Source: Mycolicibacterium sp. TY81 (lineage in GTDB: Bacteria > Actinomycetota > Actinomycetes > Mycobacteriales > Mycobacteriaceae). From it: a stretch of DNA of 64,000 bases. The position numbers and the translations under genes are program-made. Under the pieces are notes generated by a model. The model saw only the letters and a list, made by a program, of their open reading frames with translations. It searched no databases and was not told where the DNA came from. The stretch covers positions 248,001 to 312,000 of the forward strand of contig NZ_AP023362.1 of the NCBI RefSeq assembly GCF_018326285.1, read 5' to 3'. Each line of letters begins with the position of its first letter. Position 1 is the stretch's first letter. Below are positions 6,788-14,942 of the stretch, piece after piece.

Positions 6788-8881
6788 TCAGTTGTCGCCG
6801 CCACGCATCGGGTCACCGAGCAGGTCCGTCGATACGACGCGGGACCCCCGCTGGCCGTACTGTCCCCGGTCGGTAACCGAGGTCTCAGCCCGCCGAATAC
6901 CCCACACGACGAGCCACTTGCCCGGCTTCCCGTCGGGCATGGCCTTCTGGCCGGGCTTCACCGGGTCCAGGTACAGCGCCTTGAGGGCGGCGCGGAACTT
7001 GTTCTGGCTCATGCCCTTGCCGGTGTTGTTGGCCTCGGCCCAGCCCTTCCAGACGGCGTAAAGGGCCTTGAGGTCAACGAATTCGTCGGCGGTGCCGATC
7101 TCGCAGCAATCGTTGACGAACGTCCGCACCGGGGACGACAGCTCGGCCAGCTCGGCGTCCAGCTCGTCCGCGTGGGTGCTGCGGGTGAACCGGCCCCCGG
7201 CGGCATTGAGCAGCGCCAGGCCCTCGATAGCCCACCGCAGCACCTGGCCAAGCTCGCCCGCGATGATGCGGTGCTTGAGGCCGGGGTCGTCGGCGTCGGT
7301 GCCACGGAATGCCCGCGACGTTTCCAGGATCAGCGCACGGCGCTGCAAGGCACTGCTGTTGTCCGACCAGCGGGGCATCTCGTTGGCCGAGCCGTGGAAC
7401 CGCACCCCGAGCTTGGTCGATACCGCCGTCTTGTGCTTGCGCTCGATGATGATCTCGTCCTCACCGATGACGGCCAGCAGGTTGCCCACCGCTGTGCTGG
7501 AATCCCTTGCACCGAAACGGATGTCGCTCATCAGGGCCAATTGCGCGCCGGTCTCGTACAGCGCCTGGAGCCCGAACTGGCTGTTGAGGGTGTCGAGCTT
7601 GGTCGCGCTGACGATGCCCAGCAGCTTGCCCAGCACGTCCGCGATGATCGACTTGCCGCTACCGCTGGGGCCGATGATCAGCATCCACTTCTGGAGGTCA
7701 GTCCGGCCACTGATCACGTAGCCAAACCACTGCTGCAAACACGTGATCGCGCCGGGGTCGTCGGCCCACTGGTCGCGCAGCATCCGCAGCCATTCGCTGT
7801 CCGCGTAGGGATCGACGCGGTGGTCATAGTCGGCCTCGATGCGGGCCAGGTCGAACCAGAGCGGCGTGTTCAGGGCCAGCTTGCCGGTCTCGACATCGAG
7901 CACCCCGTTGCGCACCAGCGCCCGCGTGCCGCCGCGATACGCCTTGTGAGGCTGGCCGTACACGTCGGGCAGCTCGCGGGCGCTGGTGCCGGTACCGGCG
8001 GCGAGTTCGTCGGCCAGGGCGTCCTCGACCATGGTCAGCGTGCGGGTGTCGGGGTTCCACGCTTTCAGCGAGTACATGTGGGTCTCCACGCCGCCGACGG
8101 TGCTGGTCTTGACCTTGACGTACCAGAGATTGGCCAGCGCAGCGCGCAGCTTGCGGCGCATCCACTCGGGGTCCGTGTGAGCGACCCAGCGCGGCGGATC
8201 CCCCGCTGCGGTGCGCTCGTAGTGGTACCAGGTCTGATCAGCGCGGAGCAGCGTGCGCATCCACGCCTTGCGGCGGCGGTTGTCCTTGGGCTTATCCACC
8301 GGCAACGGCAGCCGGGCGGTGTATTCGTGCCGTACCAGCCAGCGGGCTACGTAGGTCGGGGCCTGGGGCGGCGCAATCACCCGGCCCGCCAGCACCTTGG
8401 CCCGGTCCTCGTCGCTGGGCAAGGCAATGAAGATCGACTCGGGCACGCCGTTGATGCGCTTCTCGGCGGCGCTGGCGGCGACGTTCAGGTCGGGATCAGC
8501 GACCCACCGCGCGCGCATCAGCTCAATTTCGGGGTCAGGGCTGCCGTCGGCCTCGGAGAACTCGCGCTGCTCCTGGCGCGTCGGCAGGGCCAGGCCCCGG
8601 TCGCTGAACCCCTCGGCCACCAGCTCGACGGGAACGACCGACACGTCCTCAATCCACGGGTCCAGGTGGGGCTTGCCGGTGTGGTGATCAATCAGGTAGC
8701 GCCCGTAGTCGACGTTTTCGCGCTGCCAATCAACGATGATCCGCGCGATGTCGTCGCCCACAACGGAACTCAGCGGGTCGGTCGGGTCAACGTCCCACAG
8801 CTTCGCCAAGAACGGACCGCAGATGTACGCGGCGGGCTCGGCCACAGCGGCGGTCTCGGTGGTATCGGGGGTAGGATTCAC
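6788..8881 (-). CDS. D5/P4-type primase-helicase (697 aa)
   Basis: Replication initiator-helicase of the phage/plasmid D5_N-SF3 type. The C-terminal SF3 helicase has Walker A GPSGSGKS at residues 404-411, Walker B near LALMSDI (448-453) and the conserved SANEMPRWSDNSSALQRR block at about 498-515. The N-terminal ~330 residues have no clear catalytic primase motif; a D5_N-like region precedes the helicase. The start is GTG (VNPTPDTTE) because AGAAGGA lies 5 bases upstream; the longer ATG start would read through a 17-bp inverted repeat. It probably melts the iteron array found directly after its stop. Confidence 0.88.
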   Translation of the reverse strand: MNPTPDTTETAAVAEPAAYICGPFLAKLWDVDPTDPLSSVVGDDIARIIVDWQRENVDYGRYLIDHHTGKPHLDPWIEDVSVVPVELVAEGFSDRGLALPTRQEQREFSEADGSPDPEIELMRARWVADPDLNVAASAAEKRINGVPESIFIALPSDEDRAKVLAGRVIAPPQAPTYVARWLVRHEYTARLPLPVDKPKDNRRRKAWMRTLLRADQTWYHYERTAAGDPPRWVAHTDPEWMRRKLRAALANLWYVKVKTSTVGGVETHMYSLKAWNPDTRTLTMVEDALADELAAGTGTSARELPDVYGQPHKAYRGGTRALVRNGVLDVETGKLALNTPLWFDLARIEADYDHRVDPYADSEWLRMLRDQWADDPGAITCLQQWFGYVISGRTDLQKWMLIIGPSGSGKSIIADVLGKLLGIVSATKLDTLNSQFGLQALYETGAQLALMSDIRFGARDSSTAVGNLLAVIGEDEIIIERKHKTAVSTKLGVRFHGSANEMPRWSDNSSALQRRALILETSRAFRGTDADDPGLKHRIIAGELGQVLRWAIEGLALLNAAGGRFTRSTHADELDAELAELSSPVRTFVNDCCEIGTADEFVDLKALYAVWKGWAEANNTGKGMSQNKFRAALKALYLDPVKPGQKAMPDGKPGKWLVVWGIRRAETSVTDRGQYGQRGSRVVSTDLLGDPMRGGDN

Positions 8882-8947
8882 GATGTTCCTTCTGGATTTG
8901 GTAGGTCTGGAAGGGTTGACCCACCTGGGCGGCGGGTCGTCGTTGGG

Positions 8948-9003
8948 GTGATGCCCGACCGGCACATACGTCGAAGCCAAACGACATGCCGGTTGGGCAT
9001 CAC
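8948..9003. repeat. 17-bp inverted repeat upstream of the primase gene
   Basis: Arms GTGATGCCCGACCGGCA and TGCCGGTTGGGCATCAC differ at one position and are 22 bases apart. It sits between the HTH gene stop and the primase start, so it may be an operator, an attenuator controlling primase expression, or a terminator. No T-run follows, which makes a simple terminator less likely. Confidence 0.6.
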
Positions 9004-9015
9004 TGCTGTCAGGGG

Positions 9016-9225
9016 TCAATCACGTTGCGCTCCTACCGGTTTCAGCAACGCGTCCACGTCGCTGACCTTGAGTCGCAGCGGCGAGGTATTCGACCCCGTC
9101 CGGTACGCGGGCAGCTCCCCGCTGCGGACCCGGCGCTGAATCGTCCAGTGGGACACCCCGAGCCGTTCACCGGCTTCGCGCGACCCGATGACGCGGTCGC
9201 CGTTGGCGGTGGTGGTGCTGGCCAT
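9016..9225 (-). CDS. HTH (MerR/excisionase-like) DNA-binding protein (69 aa)
   Basis: Helix-turn-helix SREAGERLGVSHWTIQRRVRSGELPAYRT followed by a winged region (SPLRLKVSDVDALL), typical of HTH_17/excisionase proteins. The start MASTTTANG has a perfect ribosome site GAAAGGAGG 6 bases ahead. It could be the recombination directionality factor or a regulator of the primase behind it, given the inverted repeat just downstream. Confidence 0.8.
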   Translation of the reverse strand: MASTTTANGDRVIGSREAGERLGVSHWTIQRRVRSGELPAYRTGSNTSPLRLKVSDVDALLKPVGAQRD

Positions 9226-9355
9226 GGGTGACCTCCTTTCACGTGGTTGTGGTGGCTCTACGGGGGCAACTAGAGCACACGACCGTGCAGACCCTCGGTG
9301 AGCGACGACTGAGTTACCCGAGCCGACCGGGGTTGTGCCCCAACGGATTACGTGG

Positions 9356-10474
9356 TCAGACAGGTTTCTGGTCCGACGGACTGGTCGGGTAATCGACACC
9401 AAGGTGAGGAGCGCAAACGGCCCCGCAGCCCACCTTGATCGACTCGGGGCGGGTGAGAAGTTGCTCGCACCGGACACACACGCCGTACAGCGCGCCGAAC
9501 CGCTCGAACTCCTCCTGGGTCATTAACTTGCCGTAGAGGCGGATCTGATCGAGCCACTGGCCGTGACTCATGGGCACGGCGTACTCCCAGCACTGCTCAA
9601 TCGGGTACTTGAGCTTCTGCCTGCCGTGCGTCGTGATGCGCCCGGTGTACATCTCGTGATTCAGCCGCCGCGCGTAGAGCTTTCCCGACCCGTAGGGGGC
9701 GACGGTGACTCGAAAATAGAAGCGCATCGACGGGGCCGTCTGGACGACGTAGTACCCCTCGACCACCGACCCGCCACCTGGCGTGTAGTCGCCCAGCTCG
9801 TCGGGATGTATCCGGATTGGCTTGAGACCGCGAGGGTCGCCGGGCCGAGGATGCGCGTCGAACTTCTCCCGTTCCCAGCGCTCGGCAGCCAGTCGCTCAA
9901 GTTCCCGCTTTCGCTGCTCTCGTTGCCAACGTTCCCGGTCCTGTTGTTGCTGCTGTAGCAGTCGCTCGCGCTGGGCGGCTTCCCGTTCAGCCATCTCGCG
10001 CACCCACGCCGGATCGGGGGCGGCGGCCTGAGTAAGCAGCGGAGGCGGAACAGCCCTGAGCGGCGGCGTCATCGTTGGCCGCCAGGCCGTCACCCAACCC
10101 TTCACCGGCGCGGCCAGCAGGCCCGGCGTCCGATCCAATTGGGCCGCCATCTCAGCCCCGACCTGAACGGCTATGCCAGGATCGGTGACCTGCTCGGCGT
10201 AAGCACGCAGCCAGCCCACGGCAACGGCGGCGTCGGTGGTGATCAGCTCGGGCGGAAACTGACCCCGCCGAGCCCGCACCGGCACCCTGTCGGCAGCGTC
10301 GATGCCGGGTCGGACATCGGCCGCCACCGCCCCCGTGGGGCACATGATCGCGACCGGCAGGCCCTCCGCGCAGGCGGCGCGCAACAGCGCCCCCTGGCCG
10401 TCACGGTCGGTCGGTACCGGCGGCTTGGTCAACAGCTCGATGACCGTCGGGGCGGACTGTGGCAGCGCGCTCAC
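9356..10474 (-). CDS. DUF6011-like phage protein with coiled coil (372 aa)
   Basis: Residues ~150-225 form a charged coiled coil (EREAAQRERLLQQQQQDRER and following). The C-terminal part has a beta-rich segment (GYYVVQTAPSMRFYFRVTVA) and ends with a DUF6011-like zinc motif, GVCVRCEQLLTRPESI then GCGAVCAPH. I start at GTG (VSALPQSAPTV), which overlaps the previous stop as GTGA. Such domains occur in actinophage early proteins; the function is unknown. It lies between two HTH genes in the early region. Confidence 0.7.
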   Translation of the reverse strand: MSALPQSAPTVIELLTKPPVPTDRDGQGALLRAACAEGLPVAIMCPTGAVAADVRPGIDAADRVPVRARRGQFPPELITTDAAVAVGWLRAYAEQVTDPGIAVQVGAEMAAQLDRTPGLLAAPVKGWVTAWRPTMTPPLRAVPPPLLTQAAAPDPAWVREMAEREAAQRERLLQQQQQDRERWQREQRKRELERLAAERWEREKFDAHPRPGDPRGLKPIRIHPDELGDYTPGGGSVVEGYYVVQTAPSMRFYFRVTVAPYGSGKLYARRLNHEMYTGRITTHGRQKLKYPIEQCWEYAVPMSHGQWLDQIRLYGKLMTQEEFERFGALYGVCVRCEQLLTRPESIKVGCGAVCAPHLGVDYPTSPSDQKPV

Positions 10475-10704
10475 TGGGCACCGCCTCGGCGCTGGTCGTC
10501 GGTGAACAAACTCAGCAGCGACTGCACCTGCCCGAAACACGCCTGGCACAGGTCGAACTCGGGGTGGTCGGGCTCATCCACCGCCGGTTTCCTGCCGAAC
10601 AACCACGCCGAGGGATTGGACGGCACATGCAGCCGCGCCCACTGCCCCGACTCGTCGGCCTTGGCGACTGCGCCGCACCCGTCGCATACCTTCTGCGTCG
10701 TCAC
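10471..10704 (-). CDS. Small zinc-binding early protein (77 aa)
   Basis: Starts with GTG overlapping the HTH gene stop (GTGA). It has two Cys pairs, CDGCGAV near residue 7 and CQACFGQ near residue 55, giving a probable zinc ribbon, and a WARLHVPSNPSAWLFG middle. Function unknown; encoded between the candidate directionality factor and the DUF6011-like gene. Confidence 0.6.
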   Translation of the reverse strand: MTTQKVCDGCGAVAKADESGQWARLHVPSNPSAWLFGRKPAVDEPDHPEFDLCQACFGQVQSLLSLFTDDQRRGGAQ

Positions 10705-11006
10705 GCGGCACCGCCCGTCAGTACGGTGCGGATGCGCTCGGCCTGCTCGTCGGTCAGCTTGGGGGCGGCGTCCACCAGGCGCTTGATGACGGCGCGGTGA
10801 TCGGTGGCCGGGGCCTGGCCGTCGCGGGCGTGCCATGCCTCGACCTCGGCAGGGTCGAAGTACAGGCGATTGTTGACGCGGCGGCAGGGCATACCCTGGG
10901 CGACCCACAGGCGAACGGTCTGGGCGGAACGCCGCCTATTGCGGGCGACCTCGGCGGTGGTCAACAGACCGCCAGTGGTGGCGGTGGGGGCGGGTGCAGT
11001 GTGCAC
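10701..11006 (-). CDS. HTH_17 excisionase-like protein, candidate RDF (101 aa)
   Basis: LLTTAEVARNRRRSAQTVRLWVAQGMPCRRV then LYFDPAEVEAWHA is a MerR/excisionase-type winged HTH. A helical C-terminal tail follows. It is the first gene after the integrase on the same strand, the location of the phiRv1 recombination directionality factor (Rv1584c). I therefore propose it as the RDF that turns the integrase to excision; by sequence alone an early regulator is equally possible. Confidence 0.7.
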   Translation of the reverse strand: MHTAPAPTATTGGLLTTAEVARNRRRSAQTVRLWVAQGMPCRRVNNRLYFDPAEVEAWHARDGQAPATDHRAVIKRLVDAAPKLTDEQAERIRTVLTGGAA

Positions 11007-11257
11007 GCGGAACTCCGAATGGTTCGGTTCGGTTCCGCGTACTTACTTGGTCTGGCCCCCAGTCCTTGGCTGCCAAGGAGCACGCTTGGAGGCCTTCCGG
11101 CCCCCGGCTGTGTAGTTCGTCCTGATGGTCCCCGCATCGGGCGGTTCGGTCAGGGCGTGCCGCTGGCGACTGGGCGGCGTTGGCGCGGCACGCTGAGACC
11201 GACTATAGCTAATTAGCGCGTTGTATGTCTAACTCAAATCCGTTGTGCTGCAAAGGA
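11007..11257 (-). promoter_or_regulatory. Early operon promoter region
   Basis: No gene found. The stretch around 11200-11250 is AT-rich. On the minus strand TATAGT (RC of 11201-11206) is a plausible -10 with TTAGAC 19 bases upstream as a weak -35. It would drive the HTH gene and the genes after it. No repressor gene is visible in the element part shown. Confidence 0.35.
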
Positions 11258-11274
11258 ACCCGACAAAGTCGGGT
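11258..11274 (-). terminator. Integrase terminator hairpin
   Basis: Perfect 7-bp stem ACCCGAC/GTCGGGT with an AAA loop, 27 bp past the integrase stop. On the minus strand it is followed by TTCCTTT, a U-rich tail, so it probably ends the integrase transcript before the early operon. Confidence 0.55.
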
Positions 11275-11300
11275 AATTGAACGCCTCCGGTGTGCCGGGG

Positions 11301-12800
11301 CTACGACCGCCACTCGACGCGAACAGTGTTGGGGTCAAACGTCTTTGAACCACGGGTGCCGCGCTGGAGCCTGACTTCGCACAGTGCGTCGATCACGCTG
11401 CGGCGGCCCATGAGCGACGCCGCCATGAACGCCTCGGCGGGGTCGGGGGAGTTCAGCACGTCACCGAGCGCCGAACTGCCGGGGGCCGCCGCCTTGATGC
11501 GGACCTCCAACTGGTCCAGTTGCGCGTCGATGTCGTTCTTCGCCTCCTTGTACTCAGCGCCGGTCAGAATGCCCGCCTTGTAATCGGTGAAGTAGTTCTT
11601 CCGCCGCGCGCGCAGCGCCTCCTGCTCGGCGTACATCGGGGCGGTGTCCACCGTGGGCGGTGCCAGCCGTCGGCGGGCGTCTGGGCGGCTCAGGCGCTCG
11701 GCTATCACCGCCGTCACGAACTCGTCCACGCCGCGCGCCAGAGGGGCGTCCTGGCCGCCCTCGGGGTCAGCGATGATCTGCCGTACCCGAGCGTGGTCCA
11801 GCGGCCCGTGGGAGCGATTGACGCACGCCGCCTTGCACCGGTACCGGCCACCGCTGAACGACACGACCGGCTGCTCACAGGTGGCGCAGAGGAACAGGCC
11901 CGAGCCGAGGTGCTTGCGGTCGGTGCCGAGGCGGTTGGTAGCCCGGCGGGGGTCGTCCAGGCGGGCCTGGATGGCATCGAACACGTCGGGGCTCACCAAC
12001 GGCTCCCACGTGCCAGCGGTGACCTCCATCGGCTTCGCGGCCTCGCCCTTTGCGCGGGCCTTGCGGGCGGCCACCGTGCCCGCGTGGCGGCGGTAGGTGG
12101 ACCGGCCCGCATACCGAGGGTTGGTCAGGATGTCGCGGACGCTGGAGGGGTTCCACGGCTTGCCGTTGCGGGTGGTGACGCCCTCGTCTGTCAGCGTGCG
12201 TGCGATGCCGCGAAGCGACTCCTCGGCGTGGAACAGCTTGAAGATGCGCCGCACCAGCTCGGCCTCATCGGGAACGACCTCGCCCCTGGTGGTGTAGCCG
12301 GTCGGTCGAATCCCCAGCGGGACCTTGCCCAGCTTGGCGCGCTGCGCCGCTGCGGCCTTCTGGCGGGCGGACTTTCGCTCCACCTCACCGCGCGCGAACG
12401 CCATCCGCACCCGCACGAAGGTCCGGCCCGCGTCGGTGGTCAGGTCGGCCTCACCGTTGGCGGTCACCAGCGCCAGGCCGTTCTTCTCGGCGGCGTCCAG
12501 CCAGTCCTCCATCTGGCGGGGCTGGCGGGTCAGGCGGTCCATGTCGTAGCAGACCAGGGCGTCGAACTCGCCCCGCTCGTAGGCGGTCACCAGGGCGTCG
12601 TAGCCGGGCCGCTTCTTGCGGGCATCGCTCGCGCTGATGCTGTTGTCCACGAACTCGCCCGCCAGCTCCCAGCCGCGCGCGGTGAGGATCGCGGCGCACT
12701 GGTCGCGCTGGCGGTCGATCGCCAGCCCTTCGCCAGTGTGATCGAGGGAAATGCGCAGGTAGACCGCTGCGCGTCGGGCCGGGGCGGTGGTGGTAGCCAT
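11301..12800 (-). CDS. int: Large serine integrase (499 aa)
   Basis: Site-specific integrase of the large serine recombinase family. Catalytic Ser18 lies in YLRISLD, with the downstream AIDRQRDQC and YDMDRLTRQ resolvase-domain motifs. The recombinase domain follows (RPTGYTTRGEVVPDEAELVR, TRNGKPWNPSSVRDILTNPRYAG), then a zinc ribbon (LCATCEQPV ... RYRCKAACV at about 305-335) and a coiled-coil tail (ALRARRKNYFTDYKAGILTG). Full length for the family (phiRv1 integrase is about 470 aa). It lies at the element's right end, so the host junction should be within about 80 bp of its start. Confidence 0.96.
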   Translation of the reverse strand: MATTTAPARRAAVYLRISLDHTGEGLAIDRQRDQCAAILTARGWELAGEFVDNSISASDARKKRPGYDALVTAYERGEFDALVCYDMDRLTRQPRQMEDWLDAAEKNGLALVTANGEADLTTDAGRTFVRVRMAFARGEVERKSARQKAAAAQRAKLGKVPLGIRPTGYTTRGEVVPDEAELVRRIFKLFHAEESLRGIARTLTDEGVTTRNGKPWNPSSVRDILTNPRYAGRSTYRRHAGTVAARKARAKGEAAKPMEVTAGTWEPLVSPDVFDAIQARLDDPRRATNRLGTDRKHLGSGLFLCATCEQPVVSFSGGRYRCKAACVNRSHGPLDHARVRQIIADPEGGQDAPLARGVDEFVTAVIAERLSRPDARRRLAPPTVDTAPMYAEQEALRARRKNYFTDYKAGILTGAEYKEAKNDIDAQLDQLEVRIKAAAPGSSALGDVLNSPDPAEAFMAASLMGRRSVIDALCEVRLQRGTRGSKTFDPNTVRVEWRS

Positions 12801-12880
12801 ACGACAACCATAACGTTTATTGGCAACGTGTTTTGGTGGAGTTCCGCTTCAACGTCTAGGCCTCGGCAGCCGGATCGGCT
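12801..12880. other. Right attachment junction region (inferred)
   Basis: Between the integrase start and the first host gene. The integrase-side half is AT-rich (AACGTTTATTGGCAACGTG) and the other half is GC-rich host-like sequence. Large serine integrases recombine at short sites next to their gene, so the attL/attR core should be here. It cannot be fixed without the left end or an empty site from another strain. Confidence 0.45.
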
Positions 12881-12895
12881 AGTACATTGGCGGCT

Positions 12896-13237
12896 GTGAG
12901 TGGCGATTGGCGCACCGATCGGGTCGACGAGCTTCGGTCATTGATCAAACAGGCCGAACCTGATGTCGTCGAGGAGTCCAAGTGGCGCAAGCCGTCCAAT
13001 CCTGATGGCGTGCCGACGTTTTCACTGGACGGCCTGATCTGCACGGTGGAGACGTACAAGGACAAGGTCAAGCTGACCTTCGCCAAGGGTGCGTCCCTGA
13101 AGGACCCGGCGAAGCTGTTCAACGCCAGTCTCGATGCGGGAACCCGGCGCGCCATCGATCTGCACGAAGGCGACGAACTGGATGCCGACGCGTTCAAGGC
13201 GCTGATTCACGAGGCAGTGCGCGCCAACCGCGGTTAG
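12896..13237 (+). CDS. DUF1801 domain protein (113 aa), 5' end at the element junction
   Basis: Matches a DUF1801 subfamily: GDWRTDRVDELRSLI, then VVEESKWRKPSNPDG, ICTVETYKDKVKLTFAKGASL and AIDLHEGDELDADAF. Function of the family is not established. I use GTG (VSGDWRT); a TTG nine bases earlier is an alternative. TAGTAC ending 11 bases upstream would suit a leaderless start. Family members I recall have about ten more residues before GDWRT, so the element may have replaced the original 5' end. Confidence 0.85.
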   Translation: MSGDWRTDRVDELRSLIKQAEPDVVEESKWRKPSNPDGVPTFSLDGLICTVETYKDKVKLTFAKGASLKDPAKLFNASLDAGTRRAIDLHEGDELDADAFKALIHEAVRANRG

Positions 13238-13271
13238 CGCACCGGGACGATCGGTCCCAGGGGCCGATCAC

Positions 13272-13682
13272 TCAGTTGATGATCTCGCCGCGGTCGTCGG
13301 CGTGAACGGCGGCGAGTCGGTCACGCCACATCTGGAGCGCCTCGGGCGTCAGCCGCGTCCAGTCCGTGACCTCGCCGACGATCCGGAGCGGGGCCGTGCT
13401 GCGGTACGACCGCGTGGGGTTGCCCGGGAACTTCTTGTCGGTGACGTTGGGATCGTTCTCGAATTCGCCGGTCGGCTCCACCTCATAGACGCGCGGCTCG
13501 CCGTCGCCGGCGGCGAGTTCCGCGGCGAGTCCGGCACCGTCGCGCAAGGCGGTGAAGTAGATGTGGTTCATCACGATCTCGGGCCGGTAGTTGGATCGGA
13601 AACCGGCCGTAAGAAGTTCTCCCACTTGCAGATCCGCCTTCGTACCGTGAAAGAAGGGCCCGTCGTCCAAAGGCGCTGCCAT
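13272..13682 (-). CDS. arr: Rifampin ADP-ribosyltransferase Arr (136 aa)
   Basis: Transfers ADP-ribose from NAD to the C23 hydroxyl of rifamycins, inactivating them; cytoplasmic. Close match to M. smegmatis Arr: PFFHGTKADL, MNHIYFTALRDGA, YEVEPTGEFENDPNVTDKKF, NPTRSYRS and VTDWTRLTPE, ending GEIIN. The residues equivalent to M. smegmatis His19, Tyr49 and Asp84 are His12, Tyr42 and Asp77 here, so it should be active. Length is normal. It lies one gene from the element junction but has host-like context and is common in fast-growing mycobacteria. Confidence 0.95.
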   Translation of the reverse strand: MAAPLDDGPFFHGTKADLQVGELLTAGFRSNYRPEIVMNHIYFTALRDGAGLAAELAAGDGEPRVYEVEPTGEFENDPNVTDKKFPGNPTRSYRSTAPLRIVGEVTDWTRLTPEALQMWRDRLAAVHADDRGEIIN

Positions 13683-13741
13683 CTCGACAGGTTACAAACT
13701 CGATTGCCGTCGCGCTTGTGCGTGCCGGGACGCGGGTCCGG

Positions 13742-14713
13742 CTACCCGGCGTAGCCGGCACCGGCCCGCAACAGCCGCGCCGCCTCGTCGACGATCCGCT
13801 CGACGATCACGGCGGCGGGCTCGATCGAATGGATGAGCCCGGCGGCTTCGCCGAAAACCACCCCGGCGTTGTCGGGATCGCCGTCGGCGAAGGCGGCGCG
13901 GTAGCGCGGACCCTCGACGTCGACGTTCGCCGCCAATGTCTTCTCGTCGCCGTGCCATCGGTCGGTAAATGCGTTGCGCCGCATGCGCATTGTGAACTCC
14001 GCCGGCCAGTCGATACCGCGGACGACGTCGCCCACCGTCGATCGAATTGTGCTGTCCCCGTCGGACTCGACGATCGCTTGATGGTGACGCGGATGCACCA
14101 GCGCTTCGTCGGCGGCCCACAGCCGGGTACCGATCAACACGCCGTCGGCGCCCAACATGAGCGCGGCGGCCAGCGCCCGGCCGTCGGCGATCCCACCGGC
14201 CGCCAGTAGCAGGGTGTCGGGTGAGCGGGCAGCGAGGACGTCGGCGACCTCCGGGACGAGGCTCAGCGTCCCGCGCGAGGAACCGTGGCCACCCGCCTCG
14301 GCGCCCTGCGCGACGACGACGTCCGCCCCGACGCTGATCGCACGGTTAACGTGATCAAGGTTCTGACATTGGCAAATGAGCAGTGCGCCAGCGTCTTTGA
14401 CCTGCTCGGCGAAGGCCGCTGGATCGCCGAACGACAACATCACCGCGGCCGGACGGAATTCGAGCGCTTCGGCCACCACGCTGGGCGAGCGCTGCGCCGA
14501 CCAGGTGATGAAGCCGACGCCGACCCGCTCCGAGCCGGCGGCCGCGAATTGTGCACGGAGCCAGTCGGAGTCGCCGTAGCCGCCGCCGATGAGCCCGAGC
14601 CCGCCGGCCCGACTGACCGCTGCGGCCAGTACACCGCCCGCGGCCAATGCCATGGGCGCCGAGACGATCGGATGCTGAATCCCGAGGCGATCAGTCAGGC
14701 GCGTGGTGATCAT
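13742..14713 (-). CDS. Nitronate monooxygenase family flavoprotein (323 aa)
   Basis: FMN-dependent NMO/2-nitropropane dioxygenase-like TIM barrel. Motifs: QHPIVSAPMALAAGG at the N-terminus, QGAEAGGHG around residue 140 (FMN/catalytic His region), LLAAGGIADGRALAAAL and GADGVLIGTRLWAA (phosphate binding). Likely oxidises alkyl nitronates or related substrates; the exact substrate is unknown. It is transcribed alone, opposite the SMR exporter. Confidence 0.88.
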   Translation of the reverse strand: MITTRLTDRLGIQHPIVSAPMALAAGGVLAAAVSRAGGLGLIGGGYGDSDWLRAQFAAAGSERVGVGFITWSAQRSPSVVAEALEFRPAAVMLSFGDPAAFAEQVKDAGALLICQCQNLDHVNRAISVGADVVVAQGAEAGGHGSSRGTLSLVPEVADVLAARSPDTLLLAAGGIADGRALAAALMLGADGVLIGTRLWAADEALVHPRHHQAIVESDGDSTIRSTVGDVVRGIDWPAEFTMRMRRNAFTDRWHGDEKTLAANVDVEGPRYRAAFADGDPDNAGVVFGEAAGLIHSIEPAAVIVERIVDEAARLLRAGAGYAG

Positions 14714-14888
14714 CTACCGATTATCGGCATCCGAGGTGCCGTCGAGCGTGGGGCTTTACGCGGAAAAACGCCGAGAGCCCCTCATCAACCCCCACGTTCG
14801 ACGTAATGGCACGCCGGTGGTGACTGATCTGACATTGCCACCTGCCTGACCCTGTGAGAACTTGGTAACAGAGCCTTAACGCAGGCTT

Positions 14889-14930
14889 CCGGACGATGGG
14901 TGCCGTACCCGGTGTGCGACAAGACGGCCC
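14889..14930 (+). ncRNA. Guanidine-III (ykkC-III) riboswitch
   Basis: The sequence from CCGGACGATGGGTGCC through GTACCCGG to GACAAGACGGCCC follows the guanidine-III consensus (CCGGACG..., GCCGTACCCGG, ..GACAAGACGGC) almost base for base, and can form the known pseudoknot. It lies directly upstream of an SMR exporter; the ribosome site GGGAGAA starts within a few bases of its 3' end. Ligand binding should free the ribosome site and raise exporter translation. Class known from actinobacteria. Confidence 0.93.
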
Positions 14931-14942
14931 GGGAGAAACATC

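Larger units (their letters stand above)
1..12860. mobile_element. phiRv1-like prophage or phage satellite, left end outside window
   Basis: A continuous minus-strand block of phage-type genes: large serine integrase at the right end, two HTH/excisionase-like proteins, primase-helicase, iteron origin, TerS-like protein, resolvase, capsid-like protein and large terminase. Genes overlap by GTGA or ATGA at many junctions. The order integrase, HTH, primase, TerS-like, capsid is the order known for M. tuberculosis phiRv1/phiRv2. No tail, lysis or repressor gene is seen, but the left part lies outside the window. The right boundary is placed just upstream of the integrase start because ordinary host genes begin at about 12.9 kb; the exact att core cannot be read without the other end. 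Confidence 0.9.

Noticed and set aside
7172..9139. 655-codon plus-strand frame opposite the primase gene
   Set aside because: No domain, low-complexity composition; the minus strand has clear helicase motifs.
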